From contig CANQIV010000007.1 in assembly GCA_947624135.1 (NCBI GenBank), positions 1 through 32,753 on the forward strand: DNA of 32,753 nt. Reading direction: 5' to 3'. The notes beneath the pieces were generated by a model. The model made no database searches. It was given only the letters and a program-made list of their open reading frames with translations, and was not told the origin of the DNA. This document shows, one piece after another, positions 18,488 to 31,562 of this stretch. The number at the start of each line of letters is the position of its first letter. Position 1 is the stretch's first letter. The translations under genes and the position numbers were made by a program. The DNA comes from an uncultured Bacilli bacterium (GTDB lineage Bacteria; Bacillota_I; Bacilli_A; RF39; UBA660).

Positions 18488-19929
18488 AAACAATAATGGA
18501 TTTAAGATCTGATTTGGATAACAAATTAGTAACAAGTGAACAATTATTTGAAAAAGCTAATTCTTTAGCTCACAAATATCAAGAAGAATTTAATCCTTTT
18601 GTAACTATAATAGATGAAAAAAGCGAAGAAAAAAGTAATTCATTACTTAGTGGTATACCATATGCACTAAAAGATAACTTTTCAACTAAAGGTATACTTT
18701 CTACAGCTTCTTCTAACATACTTAAAGATTATGTACCAGTTTACGATGCAACTGCATATAAAAAACTAAAAGAAGCAGGAGCTCTTTTAATTGGTAAAAC
18801 AGTACTTGATGAACTTGCAATGGGTGGAACAGGAACAACAGGTCATACAGGAATTGTACGAAATCCATGGAATAAAAATCATCAAATAGGTGGTTCTTCT
18901 GCAGGGAGTGCTGCTGCTGTCGCACTTGGTATAGTACCATTTTCAATCGGTTCAGATACAGGTGACTCAATTCGTAAACCAGCCGCATTCGGTGGAGTAG
19001 TTGGATTTAAACCTACATATGGAAGAATTTCTAGATATGGTCTTTTCGCTTTTGCTTCAAGTTTAGATCACGTTGGCTGTTTTACTAGATGTGTTAAAGA
19101 TGCAGCTATTGTTACAGATATTTTAAAAGGACAAGATGAAAGAGATATGACATCCCTTCCAGATGAAGATATCAAATATTTAGATATGATAGATAATGAT
19201 ATAAAAGGTAAAAAACTATTCTTTATAAAAGAATTAACAGACTTAGAACTATATAAAGATGCTGGAGAAGAAACACTTGAAATATTAAAAAAATTTAAAG
19301 AAACAATAGATAAGTGCAAAAGCATTGGTTTTGAGGTAGAAGAAATATCTTTTGATGAAAAATTACTTAAAGCTATATATCCTGCTTATATGACTATAAG
19401 TTGTGCAGAAGCAACAAGTAATAACTCAAATCTTACTGGTATACCTTTTGGTCCAAGAGGTGAAGGAGATAATATAAATGATATAATGTTTGATGCTAGA
19501 ACTAAAGGTTTTAGTGAACTTATTAAAAGAAGATTTATATTAGGTAGTTATATATTACAAAGAGAAAATCAAGAAAGATTATTTAAAAATGCTGGTAGAC
19601 TTAGAAGAATAATTGTTGATAAAATGAATGAATTATATAAAACATACGACGCTATGATATTACCTGCTAGTGGAGGAATCGCACCTACATTTGAAGGTGA
19701 AATAGATAGAATGTCTCCTAGATATTTAATGTTAGAAAATCACATGGCTATAGGAAATTTTGGCGGATTTCCAAGTATAACAATTCCAAATGGATTTGTT
19801 AAAGATATGCCAATTGGAATCAATATTACTGGTAGGTGCTTTGAAGATGGTTTAACACTCAATATAGCAAATAAAATAGAAGAGGTGTTAGGTTACAAGG
19901 GAATAGTAAAGGAGGAATACGATGTATAA
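18484..19929 (+). CDS. gatA: Asp/Glu-tRNA amidotransferase subunit A
   Basis: Amidase signature GGSSAGSAAAVALGIVPFSIGSDTGDSIRKPAAFGGVVGFKPTYGRISRYGL. Confidence 0.95.
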   Translation: MKTIMDLRSDLDNKLVTSEQLFEKANSLAHKYQEEFNPFVTIIDEKSEEKSNSLLSGIPYALKDNFSTKGILSTASSNILKDYVPVYDATAYKKLKEAGALLIGKTVLDELAMGGTGTTGHTGIVRNPWNKNHQIGGSSAGSAAAVALGIVPFSIGSDTGDSIRKPAAFGGVVGFKPTYGRISRYGLFAFASSLDHVGCFTRCVKDAAIVTDILKGQDERDMTSLPDEDIKYLDMIDNDIKGKKLFFIKELTDLELYKDAGEETLEILKKFKETIDKCKSIGFEVEEISFDEKLLKAIYPAYMTISCAEATSNNSNLTGIPFGPRGEGDNINDIMFDARTKGFSELIKRRFILGSYILQRENQERLFKNAGRLRRIIVDKMNELYKTYDAMILPASGGIAPTFEGEIDRMSPRYLMLENHMAIGNFGGFPSITIPNGFVKDMPIGINITGRCFEDGLTLNIANKIEEVLGYKGIVKEEYDV

Positions 19930-21343
19930 AGTAGTTATTGGACTTGAGGTTCACTGTGAGGTAAAAACAGAATCAAAAAACTTTTCAAGTTCTAGAAATA
20001 CATATTCAGAATATCCAAATGAAAATATAGATACAGTAGATATTGGTCTTCCTGGAATTCTTCCAGTCGCAAACAAACAAGCATTTAGAAAATCTTTAAT
20101 GATGGCCCTTGCTTTAAATTGTAAAACGCCAGATATAGTAATGTTTGATAGAAAAAATTATTATTATCCAGATCTTCCTAAAGGTTATCAAATAACACAA
20201 GAAACAAAACCAGTAGGTAGAAATGGTTATGTTATGATTAATGTAGATGGTGAAGATAAAAAAATATTAATTAACAATATTCATCTAGAAGAGGATACTG
20301 CAAGTCTAGATCATTTTGGTAATTATTCCTTAATAGATTATAATAGATCAGGCGTACCACTCCTTGAAACAGTAACAGAACCTTGTATGCATTCAGCAGA
20401 TGAAGCAATAACATTTTTAGAGGCTTTAAAAGGTATTTTCCTTTATACAGGAGTATCAGAAGCAAGAACAGATAGAGGTCAAATGAGATGTGATGTCAAT
20501 GTATCTTTAATGGATGAAGATGCAATAGAACTTGGTACAAAAGTAGAAATGAAAAACATAAATAGTTTTAACAACGTAAGACTTGCTATAGAATATGAAA
20601 TAAAAAGACAAACTGAAATACTTAAAAGTGGAGGAAAAGTACTACAAGAAACAAGACGTTTTGATTCAGAAGATTTAAAAACTTATCCAATGCGTTCTAA
20701 AGTAGATGCAGTAGATTATAAATATTATATAGAACCAAATATTCCTCCTATTAAAATTAGTGATGATTTAATAGAAGAAATAAAAAAAGAAATACCTATG
20801 TTACAATATGAAAGAACAGAAAAGTATATGAATGATTATGGACTTTCAAGATATGATTCTGAAATAATTGTAAAAGATAAAAAAGTTTCTGATTACTTTG
20901 AAGAAACAATAAAACTAGGTGCAGATCCAAAGGTTAGCGCAAACTGGCTTACTAGTATAATTTTAGGATACTTAAATAAATATGAAATAACTATAGATGA
21001 TTTATATTTAACACCAAAAATGCTTTATGATTTAATATCAATGGTAGATACAGGTAAAATATCATCTAAGCAAAGTAAACAAGTATTCTTTAAATGTGTA
21101 GAAGATAATAAAGAACCAAATGTTATAGTTAAAGAAATGGGAATGACTCAAATAACTGATGATAAAACAATTCGTGATATAGCTATAAAAGCTTTAGATG
21201 AACATCCAGAATTAATAGAAGATCATAGAAAAGGTAAAAACACTTTTGATTATTTTGTAGGTCAAGTAATGAAAGCAACTCGTGGTCAAGCAAACCCTAA
21301 AGTAACAAGAGATATAATCTTAGAAGAAATGGAGAAAAGGTAA
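19922..21343 (+). CDS. gatB: Asp/Glu-tRNA amidotransferase subunit B
   Basis: VIGLEVHCEVKTESKNFSSSRN; DYNRSGVPLLETVTEP; C-terminal GQVMKATRGQANPK. Confidence 0.97.
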   Translation: MYKVVIGLEVHCEVKTESKNFSSSRNTYSEYPNENIDTVDIGLPGILPVANKQAFRKSLMMALALNCKTPDIVMFDRKNYYYPDLPKGYQITQETKPVGRNGYVMINVDGEDKKILINNIHLEEDTASLDHFGNYSLIDYNRSGVPLLETVTEPCMHSADEAITFLEALKGIFLYTGVSEARTDRGQMRCDVNVSLMDEDAIELGTKVEMKNINSFNNVRLAIEYEIKRQTEILKSGGKVLQETRRFDSEDLKTYPMRSKVDAVDYKYYIEPNIPPIKISDDLIEEIKKEIPMLQYERTEKYMNDYGLSRYDSEIIVKDKKVSDYFEETIKLGADPKVSANWLTSIILGYLNKYEITIDDLYLTPKMLYDLISMVDTGKISSKQSKQVFFKCVEDNKEPNVIVKEMGMTQITDDKTIRDIAIKALDEHPELIEDHRKGKNTFDYFVGQVMKATRGQANPKVTRDIILEEMEKR

Positions 21344-21344
21344 T

Positions 21345-23084
21345 ATGAATAATAAATATCGTAATGTATATTGTGGTAATGTCGATGAATCATATATTGA
21401 TAAAGAGGTAAAAATAGCAGGTTGGATTGCTAATATACGTGATCATGGAGGAGTAATATTTTTAGATATAAGAGATGAAAAAGGTGTAGTACAAATAGTA
21501 AGTAACGATGATACTATGTTCGATGGACTTACTAAAGAATCTAGTGTAACAGTTAAAGGTATTGTTAGAAAAAGAAATGAAGATGACTATAATGATCATA
21601 TAAGTACAGGTACTGTAGAAATTCTTGTTGAATCTATTGAAGTACTTGGTAAAGCACCTAATGAATTACCATTCGAGGTAATTACATCAACTAACGTATC
21701 AGAAGATATAAGATTAAAATATCGTTATTTAGATCTTAGAAATGATAAAGTTAGAAATAATATAAATTTAAGAGCAAAAGTACTTAAATTTTTAAGAGAT
21801 AAAATGGATTCAATGGATTTTACTGAGGTTCAAACGCCAATAATAACAGCGTCTTCTCCAGAAGGTGCGAGAGATTTTATAATTCCATCAAGAAAATTTC
21901 ATGGTAAGTTTTACGCATTACCTCAAGCTCCTCAAGTATTTAAAGAAATACTTATGGTAAGTGGATTTGATAAATATTATCAAATTGCTCCTTGTTTTAG
22001 AGATGAGGATTGTAGAAGCGATAGAACATTAGAGTTTTATCAATTAGATTTTGAAATGGCTTTTGTTGAAGAAGAAGATGTATATAAAGTAGGTGAAGAA
22101 ATATTTTATGATACATTTAAAAACTTTTCAAATAAAGAAATCTCACCAAGACCATTTAAAAGAATTTCATTTAAAGATTCTATGTTAAAGTATGGAACTG
22201 ACAAACCAGATTTAAGAAACCCGCTTGAAATAATTGATATAAGTGATATATTTATAGATTCTTCATTTAAACCATTTAGAGGTGTATGTGTAAGAGGAAT
22301 TAAAGTAGATAATATTGGTGATAAGTCAAATAGTTGGTTTAATGAGGTAGTTGATTATGCTAATAGTATTGGTATGCCAGGAATAGGGTATATAACACTT
22401 ATGGAAGATGGAAGCTTTAAAGGACCTATTGATAAATTTTTAACTGATGAAGATAGAAAAAATTTAATAGATAAAGCCAACTTAAAAACTAATAGTGTAT
22501 TATTCTTTATAGCAGATAAAAAAGAAAAAATAGCTGCTAAAAATGCAGGAATGATTAGAACAGAACTAGGTAAAAAATTAAATTTAATAGATGAAAATAA
22601 ATTTGAATTTTGTATAATTAACGATTTCCCAATGTTTGAATATAATGATGAAGAAGATAAATATGAATTTTGTCATAACCCATTTAGTATGCCACAAGGT
22701 GGAATTGATGCATATAGTAAAACACCAGATGATATTCTTGCTTATCAATTTGATTTCGTTTGTAATGGAAATGAAATGGCTTCAGGAGCAGTAAGAAATC
22801 ATGATATAGAATCACTTAAAAAAGGATTTAGTGTAGTTGGATATGATGAAAGTGTTCTTGAAACAAGATTTTCATCACTATATAATGCATTTAAATATGG
22901 TGTACCACCTCATGCAGGAATGGCTCCAGGTATAGATAGAATTATAATGCTTTTACAAAATGAACCAAATTTAAGAGAGGTACAAGCATTCCCAATGAGT
23001 GTATCAGGTAATGATGCAATGATGAACTGTCCTAGTGAACTTTCAGAGCAACAATTAAGAGAGGTACATATAAAAATAAGATAA
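21345..23084 (+). CDS. aspS: Aspartyl-tRNA synthetase (likely non-discriminating, from context)
   Basis: RNVYCGNVDESYIDKEVKIAGWIANIRDHGGVIFLDIRDEKG; LRYRYLDLRND-like LKYRYLDLRNDKVR; GMAPGIDRIIMLL. Confidence 0.97.
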   Translation: MNNKYRNVYCGNVDESYIDKEVKIAGWIANIRDHGGVIFLDIRDEKGVVQIVSNDDTMFDGLTKESSVTVKGIVRKRNEDDYNDHISTGTVEILVESIEVLGKAPNELPFEVITSTNVSEDIRLKYRYLDLRNDKVRNNINLRAKVLKFLRDKMDSMDFTEVQTPIITASSPEGARDFIIPSRKFHGKFYALPQAPQVFKEILMVSGFDKYYQIAPCFRDEDCRSDRTLEFYQLDFEMAFVEEEDVYKVGEEIFYDTFKNFSNKEISPRPFKRISFKDSMLKYGTDKPDLRNPLEIIDISDIFIDSSFKPFRGVCVRGIKVDNIGDKSNSWFNEVVDYANSIGMPGIGYITLMEDGSFKGPIDKFLTDEDRKNLIDKANLKTNSVLFFIADKKEKIAAKNAGMIRTELGKKLNLIDENKFEFCIINDFPMFEYNDEEDKYEFCHNPFSMPQGGIDAYSKTPDDILAYQFDFVCNGNEMASGAVRNHDIESLKKGFSVVGYDESVLETRFSSLYNAFKYGVPPHAGMAPGIDRIIMLLQNEPNLREVQAFPMSVSGNDAMMNCPSELSEQQLREVHIKIR

Positions 23085-23119
23085 AAAAATTTTGGATATA
23101 ATTTAATCCAAAATTTTTT
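23084..23119. terminator. Bidirectional terminator
   Basis: AAAAAATTTTGGAT...ATCCAAAATTTTTT. Confidence 0.85.
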
Positions 23120-23798
23120 ATATTTTATAAACTTTTTGATATACTTTAGGTTTGTTAGAAGACGAATTTATAAATTCATTAAAATTTGATATTGAGCTAT
23201 TATATTGACTTTCATTTTCTTCTATGTCATATCTAAATGTATTAGCTAATCTTTCCAATTTTTCTTTTCTTTTTTCTAACTTTTTCTTCTTTTGATAATT
23301 TTCCATTTTATCATTTGTTACCTTTTTTTCATCAATTATATAACTTTTACATTCACTAAAACAATCTCTAGTATTTAAATTAGTCACAATAACACCATAT
23401 TTATTATCTAATTTTACATAATATTCTAAATCAATATCATTTAAAGATAAAAAAGGAAATATAATACCAGTATTTATTTCTTTACCAAATATTTCACCAT
23501 TTTTAAGTATTATTTTTTTATATATTATATTCATTTCAGTTAATCCAATTTCAAAGAATTTATATGTAATTCTATCTATTATAATTTTACTTTTTAAATC
23601 ATTTATTTTAAATTTTTTATCATTTTCAAATTTGTTAAAATAATTATATAAAGCATAACTTTCCGCACCACTTAAATCATAGTTAGGTTTTATAATTGAA
23701 ATAATATTATTTTCATCTATATTAAACTTAATTTTTTTAAAATTAATATTTTGTTTTAATATAATTTTACCAATATATAAATCATTCATATTTTTCAT
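23118..23798 (-). CDS. Hypothetical protein
   Basis: 226-aa open frame immediately downstream of pyrG on the same strand; no family recognised. Confidence 0.65.
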   Translation of the reverse strand: MKNMNDLYIGKIILKQNINFKKIKFNIDENNIISIIKPNYDLSGAESYALYNYFNKFENDKKFKINDLKSKIIIDRITYKFFEIGLTEMNIIYKKIILKNGEIFGKEINTGIIFPFLSLNDIDLEYYVKLDNKYGVIVTNLNTRDCFSECKSYIIDEKKVTNDKMENYQKKKKLEKRKEKLERLANTFRYDIEENESQYNSSISNFNEFINSSSNKPKVYQKVYKI

Positions 23799-23801
23799 TC
23801 T

Positions 23802-25436
<1,635 letters not shown>

Positions 25437-25532
25437 TCATTATAACATTTTAAAAATATTAAAAAAAAGTCTTTTTTTTAAGTAATTAAAATGTTATAAT
25501 TAAAATGGTTCACTAAAAAACGATAAAATTCG

Positions 25533-25559
25533 ACATTAGGTATTCTAATGTTTTTTTTT
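25533..25559 (+). terminator. Intrinsic terminator-like hairpin upstream of the symporter gene
   Basis: ACATTAG-GTATT-CTAATGT followed by TTTTTTTT. Confidence 0.75.
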
Positions 25560-25585
25560 ATACATATATTTAAATAGGAGGGGTT

Positions 25586-26779
25586 ATGAAAAAGTTTTTA
25601 AAAAACTATAAGCTTCCAATAATATTGCTTATATCTATTATAATAGGTTGTATTTTAGGAAGCATACTTGGTGATAAATCTACTGCATTAAAGCCACTTG
25701 GAACAATATTTGTCAATATGCTTTATGTAATAGTAGTGCCACTTGTATTTTTTACGATATCAAGTAGTATAGCAAATATTAAAAGTTTTAGAAAATTAGG
25801 TAAAATATTTTTAGTAATGTTTATAGTATTTATAATAACTGGCGCAATATCTGCAATTTTTATGTTAATAGGTGTTAAAATAATAAATCCTGCAGGTGGA
25901 GTTAATATAGAATTAACTGAAGGTGTAAAAGAAACTATAGACTTTGGTAGTAAAATAGTAGATATGATAACAGTACCAGACTTTTATATGTTATTTTCAA
26001 AAGGTAGCATGCTTCCACTAATTATATTTTCTTGCATTTTTGGATTTGCAGTTGGAATGCTTAAAGAAGAAAAACATAGTATAGGTAAAGTACTTAATAC
26101 AATTTCTAAAATAATGATGAAAGTAATTAATATAATAATGTATTATGCTCCAATAGGACTTTGTGCTTATTTTGCATCTTTAATTGGTGAATATGGAAAA
26201 GAAATTATAGGTAGTTACGCTAAAAGTATGATATTTTACTATGTAATGGCTATTCTTTATTATTTTATATTTTATGCACTATATGCCTTTATAGCAAGAG
26301 GTAAGAGAGGAGTTAGAACTTTTTTCAAACATGCATTTACTCCAACTGTAACAAGTTTAGGAACATGTTCATCTATAGCAAGCTTACCATCTAATATAGA
26401 ATGTGCGGATAAAATGAAAATAGATGATGATGTTGCAAAATCTACACTACCTATAGGCGCTACAATGCATATGGAAGGTTCTGCTATGGCGTCAATTCTT
26501 AAAATAGCTTTCCTATTTTCTATATTTGGTAAAAGCTTTACTGGCGTTAATACATTATTAATCGCAATACTTATATCAGTATTATCAGGTGTAGTAATGT
26601 CAGGTATTCCTGGTGGTGGATTAATTGGTGAAATGTTAATAGTATCACTATATGGATTCCCACTTGAAGCATTCCCAATAATTGCAACTATAGGATGGAT
26701 AGTAGATCCACCTGCAACATGTCTAAATGTAGTAGGAGATATACCAAGTGCAATGTTAATAGAAAAACATGTCAATTGA
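25586..26779 (+). CDS. Dicarboxylate/amino acid:cation symporter (DAACS family)
   Basis: IPGGGLIGEMLIV, PSNIECADKM, IVDPPATCLNVVGD; multi-TM; RBS AGGAGGGG. Confidence 0.9.
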   Translation: MKKFLKNYKLPIILLISIIIGCILGSILGDKSTALKPLGTIFVNMLYVIVVPLVFFTISSSIANIKSFRKLGKIFLVMFIVFIITGAISAIFMLIGVKIINPAGGVNIELTEGVKETIDFGSKIVDMITVPDFYMLFSKGSMLPLIIFSCIFGFAVGMLKEEKHSIGKVLNTISKIMMKVINIIMYYAPIGLCAYFASLIGEYGKEIIGSYAKSMIFYYVMAILYYFIFYALYAFIARGKRGVRTFFKHAFTPTVTSLGTCSSIASLPSNIECADKMKIDDDVAKSTLPIGATMHMEGSAMASILKIAFLFSIFGKSFTGVNTLLIAILISVLSGVVMSGIPGGGLIGEMLIVSLYGFPLEAFPIIATIGWIVDPPATCLNVVGDIPSAMLIEKHVN

Positions 26780-26790
26780 CATGTCTTTTT
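26767..26790. terminator. Bidirectional terminator
   Basis: ACATGTC-AATT-GACATGT then C-TTTTT. Confidence 0.8.
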
Positions 26791-27475
26791 ATTTATAATC
26801 AATTAAATAATCATTTTCATCTAATTTTTTAAATCTTTTAACTTTATCACATATTTCTTCTTCTTCATTAGATAAATTTTCTTCTATTTTAAAATTTAAT
26901 ACATCATAAAATGGAATATCATATAAAAATGAAAGTGTAGTAATATTAAACATAAAAATATCTACACCAAAATCTAAATCATTTTTATCTAAATATTTTA
27001 AAGCTAAAGGATTTAAATTATTTAAATTTCTATTAAATTTATAAATAGAATTATCAAAGTCAATAATTTTTACTTTTTTATTTTTATATAAAATATTAAA
27101 GGGATGTAAATCAGTATGTATTATTTTATCTTTATGCATATTTAATATAGCTTTTTTTACTAATTTTAATATTTTAATTTTTTTATCTTTACTTAAATAA
27201 TTTAAATTATATAAATTTAAGTAATTTATATATTCAGTAATATAACCAGAAAATTTATTTTTATCGTATACTAAAAATTTTGGAAAAACTAAATTTTTAT
27301 TTTTAATTGTCGATATAATTTCTAAATTATTAATTTGCTCATCAGTAATATTTGGTATTTCTTTATATACAAATATTTTGTCATTAAATATACAAGTATA
27401 TATAAAACCTTTACTACCAAACATATCACTTGCAGTAATTTTACTATCTAATTCTTCTTTATATACTATGTTCAT
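26789..27475 (-). CDS. Kinase-like (protein kinase/aminoglycoside phosphotransferase fold) protein
   Basis: Catalytic-loop-like IIHTDLHPFNILY and IIDFDNS; glycine-loop-like GSKGFIYTC. Confidence 0.65.
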   Translation of the reverse strand: MNIVYKEELDSKITASDMFGSKGFIYTCIFNDKIFVYKEIPNITDEQINNLEIISTIKNKNLVFPKFLVYDKNKFSGYITEYINYLNLYNLNYLSKDKKIKILKLVKKAILNMHKDKIIHTDLHPFNILYKNKKVKIIDFDNSIYKFNRNLNNLNPLALKYLDKNDLDFGVDIFMFNITTLSFLYDIPFYDVLNFKIEENLSNEEEEICDKVKRFKKLDENDYLIDYK

Positions 27476-27488
27476 TTTTCATCACTAG

Positions 27489-28844
<1,356 letters not shown>

Positions 28845-28848
28845 TAAA

Positions 28849-30264
28849 ATGAATGATGATTTAAAAAAAATAAAAGATAAATATGGAGAAAAATTCATGC
28901 ATTTATGTAGAAATCTTTTCCCTAGTATAATTGAAAAAGGAGAATTATTTGATTTAATAGAATCAAAATTTGAATATAATAAATGTTTATATGATGATAT
29001 TATAAATAATAATTTAAAAACAGATTTTAAAAATTATATTTATAGTATGTGTACTAAAGAAAAAGTAGAAAAAACATATACAGATAAAAGTGTACTAGAA
29101 CTATTAAATTTAAAGGGATATGATTTATATGAGTGTAAAAGCAAAGAAGATATACAATCATTTAGAAAATATTATGCTAAAGATGAAGAACTTTGTACCT
29201 TTAAAGAAGAAAATAGATTAGATAAGTGTTATGTGTTTTTTGCAGTAAAGAAAAATGTAGATGAGATAAAAAGAGAAGATTTTGAAAATCCAATAAGAGA
29301 AGATTTATATGGTACATCAGTTATAAGTATTCAATTTACTAAAGATAAAAATAATACTTTATCGATAAAAAATAGATATAACCATAGAGTAATTAATCCA
29401 GATGCAACATTTTCAAATAATTTAGAAAATATAATACCAGGTCTTACATGTGCTTTTGAAAGAGATTATAATTTAAATATAACACAAGCAGATAGTAGAG
29501 ATTTTGGACTTTTAAATTATAATTACGTAAATGTAAATGGTAAATTATATAAATATAACTATGAAATAAATAATTTATATTACTGCCCAAATAATATAAT
29601 AATAGATAATAATAAAGTTAAAAAATTAGATAAAAGTAAATATATATTAATAGATTATTTTATATTAGATTTACAAAATAAAAAAATATATTTATATGAT
29701 AAAAAAATAAATGATGCTTTTATAAATACATTAATAGAAATACAAAATATAAAAATATTTAAAAATGATAATACAAAAGAAATAATAATAAAAACTAAAT
29801 TCAATGAAGCAATAATAAAAATTAATAAATTAAATCAAATGATTACTTATATAGATAAAAAATCTATATTAATTGGGAATAATTTTTTAAATAATAATTT
29901 ATATTTAAAAAGTATAAGTATGTTAAGTGTAGAAGAAATAGAAGATAATTTTATAACATATAACGAGGTTATAGATAATATAAAACTACCTAAAGTAATA
30001 AGTATAGGTTCAAGTTTTCTTTATTGGAATAAATTATTAAAAGAATTAGATTTTCCTAAATTAAAATATATTTCTGAATTATTTATGCATAAAAATTTAA
30101 TTTTATCTAAAATAAATTTACCAAATTTATTAGTATTAAAAGATTACTTTTTATATAATGATAAAAATTTAGAATATATAAATGCTCCAAAACTAAAAGA
30201 ATTTGGAAATAACGATAACTTAAGTAATCTTAATCAAAAAAAATTATCATTAAAACTTAAATAA
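28849..30264 (+). CDS. LRR-like protein with conserved uncharacterised N-terminal domain (paralog 1)
   Basis: ECKSKEDIQSFRKYYAKDEELCTF...REDLYGTSVISIQF...LSIKNRYNHRVINPDATFSNNLENI; C-terminal LPKV.SIGSSFLYWNKLLKELDFPKLK repeats. Confidence 0.75.
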   Translation: MNDDLKKIKDKYGEKFMHLCRNLFPSIIEKGELFDLIESKFEYNKCLYDDIINNNLKTDFKNYIYSMCTKEKVEKTYTDKSVLELLNLKGYDLYECKSKEDIQSFRKYYAKDEELCTFKEENRLDKCYVFFAVKKNVDEIKREDFENPIREDLYGTSVISIQFTKDKNNTLSIKNRYNHRVINPDATFSNNLENIIPGLTCAFERDYNLNITQADSRDFGLLNYNYVNVNGKLYKYNYEINNLYYCPNNIIIDNNKVKKLDKSKYILIDYFILDLQNKKIYLYDKKINDAFINTLIEIQNIKIFKNDNTKEIIIKTKFNEAIIKINKLNQMITYIDKKSILIGNNFLNNNLYLKSISMLSVEEIEDNFITYNEVIDNIKLPKVISIGSSFLYWNKLLKELDFPKLKYISELFMHKNLILSKINLPNLLVLKDYFLYNDKNLEYINAPKLKEFGNNDNLSNLNQKKLSLKLK

Positions 30265-30290
30265 GTTACATAAATTGTGACTTTTTTTTT
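30263..30290 (+). terminator. Intrinsic terminator
   Basis: AAGTTACA-TAAAT-TGTGACTT followed by a T-run. Confidence 0.8.
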
Positions 30291-30335
30291 AATTTAATTT
30301 TTTTTGTGATATACTTATTATAGGTGAAATCGAAT

Positions 30336-31562
30336 ATGGATGATTTAATAAAAATAAAAAACAAATATGGTGAAGAAATGATGCATTTTGCTAGAAAGTC
30401 TTTTTCAAGTATATTAGAAATACCTGGTTTACTTTTTAATTTATTTGAAAAAAACTTTGCTTATAGTAAAATTTTATATAGTGATATTATCGAAAATAAT
30501 TATAAAGAAAGTTTTATCGCATATATATATAGTTTATTGGATGTGAAAATAGAAAAAGCACACAGTAAAAAAACTCCAAAAGAATTATTAAGCGAAGCAG
30601 GATATGATTTATATGAGTGTAAAAGTGAAGAAGATATACAATCATTTAGAAAATATTATGCTAAAGATGAAGAACTTTGTACATTTAAAGAAGGAAATAG
30701 ATTAGATAGTTGCTATGTATTTTTTGCAGTAAAGAAAAATGTAGATGAAATAAAAAGAGAAGATTTTAAATTTCCAAGTAGAGAAGATTTATATGGAACA
30801 TCAGTTATTAGTATACAGTTCAGTAGAGGAAAATATAATGTATTATCAATAAAAAATAGATATAATGATAAAATATATAATCCTGATGCTACATTTTCAA
30901 ATAATTTAGAAAATATAAATAAAGGTTTAACTTATGCATTTGAAAATACTTATAATTTAAAAATAGTTTATAACGAAGATGTAAACTTTAAACTACCTAA
31001 TTATGTAAAAGCAGCAGATGGTAAAATGTATAAATATAACTATAATATAAATGGTATTTACTATTGTATAGATAATATAATAATAGATGGTAATAAAATA
31101 GTAACAGATTATCAAAAAGAAAAAGAAAGATATTTAATATTCGATTACTTTATATTAGATTTACATGAAAAAAAATTAAAATTATATGATAATACATTAA
31201 TTGATTCATTTATAAATGATTTTGATGGAATGAATAAAATATCTATAGTAAGAGATGGAGATAAAAAAACAATTACAATAGATGATAATATATTAATAAT
31301 ATTAGATAAAGATAATAGAATGATATATTATGAAAATAAAAAAATAAAAAATATAAATGATTTATATTTATATGAAAATATATATTTAAAAGGTATTTCA
31401 CTTAATGAGGTTGAAAATGTAGGATTATTTTTCTTAAATTCAAATATGACCTTAAAAGATTTAAATTTACCAAAATTAAAATCAAAAGGAGATTTCTTTC
31501 TATGTAATAATCCACTAGGAAAAAATATAGTAGTTAATGATGAAAGGGAAAAAATATGTTAA
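30336..31562 (+). CDS. LRR-like protein with conserved uncharacterised N-terminal domain (paralog 2, shorter LRR tail)
   Basis: Shares the same N-terminal core as the upstream gene; RBS AGGTGA before ATG30336. Confidence 0.75.
   Translation: MDDLIKIKNKYGEEMMHFARKSFSSILEIPGLLFNLFEKNFAYSKILYSDIIENNYKESFIAYIYSLLDVKIEKAHSKKTPKELLSEAGYDLYECKSEEDIQSFRKYYAKDEELCTFKEGNRLDSCYVFFAVKKNVDEIKREDFKFPSREDLYGTSVISIQFSRGKYNVLSIKNRYNDKIYNPDATFSNNLENINKGLTYAFENTYNLKIVYNEDVNFKLPNYVKAADGKMYKYNYNINGIYYCIDNIIIDGNKIVTDYQKEKERYLIFDYFILDLHEKKLKLYDNTLIDSFINDFDGMNKISIVRDGDKKTITIDDNILIILDKDNRMIYYENKKIKNINDLYLYENIYLKGISLNEVENVGLFFLNSNMTLKDLNLPKLKSKGDFFLCNNPLGKNIVVNDEREKIC

Noticed and set aside
25505-25516. Mini-ORF ATG GTT CAC TAA in the symporter leader
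   Set aside because: Three codons without an RBS; too short to support a leader-peptide claim.
26272-26802. Minus-strand 176-aa ORF
   Set aside because: Antisense to the symporter; Pro/Ile-rich mirror of a conserved membrane protein.
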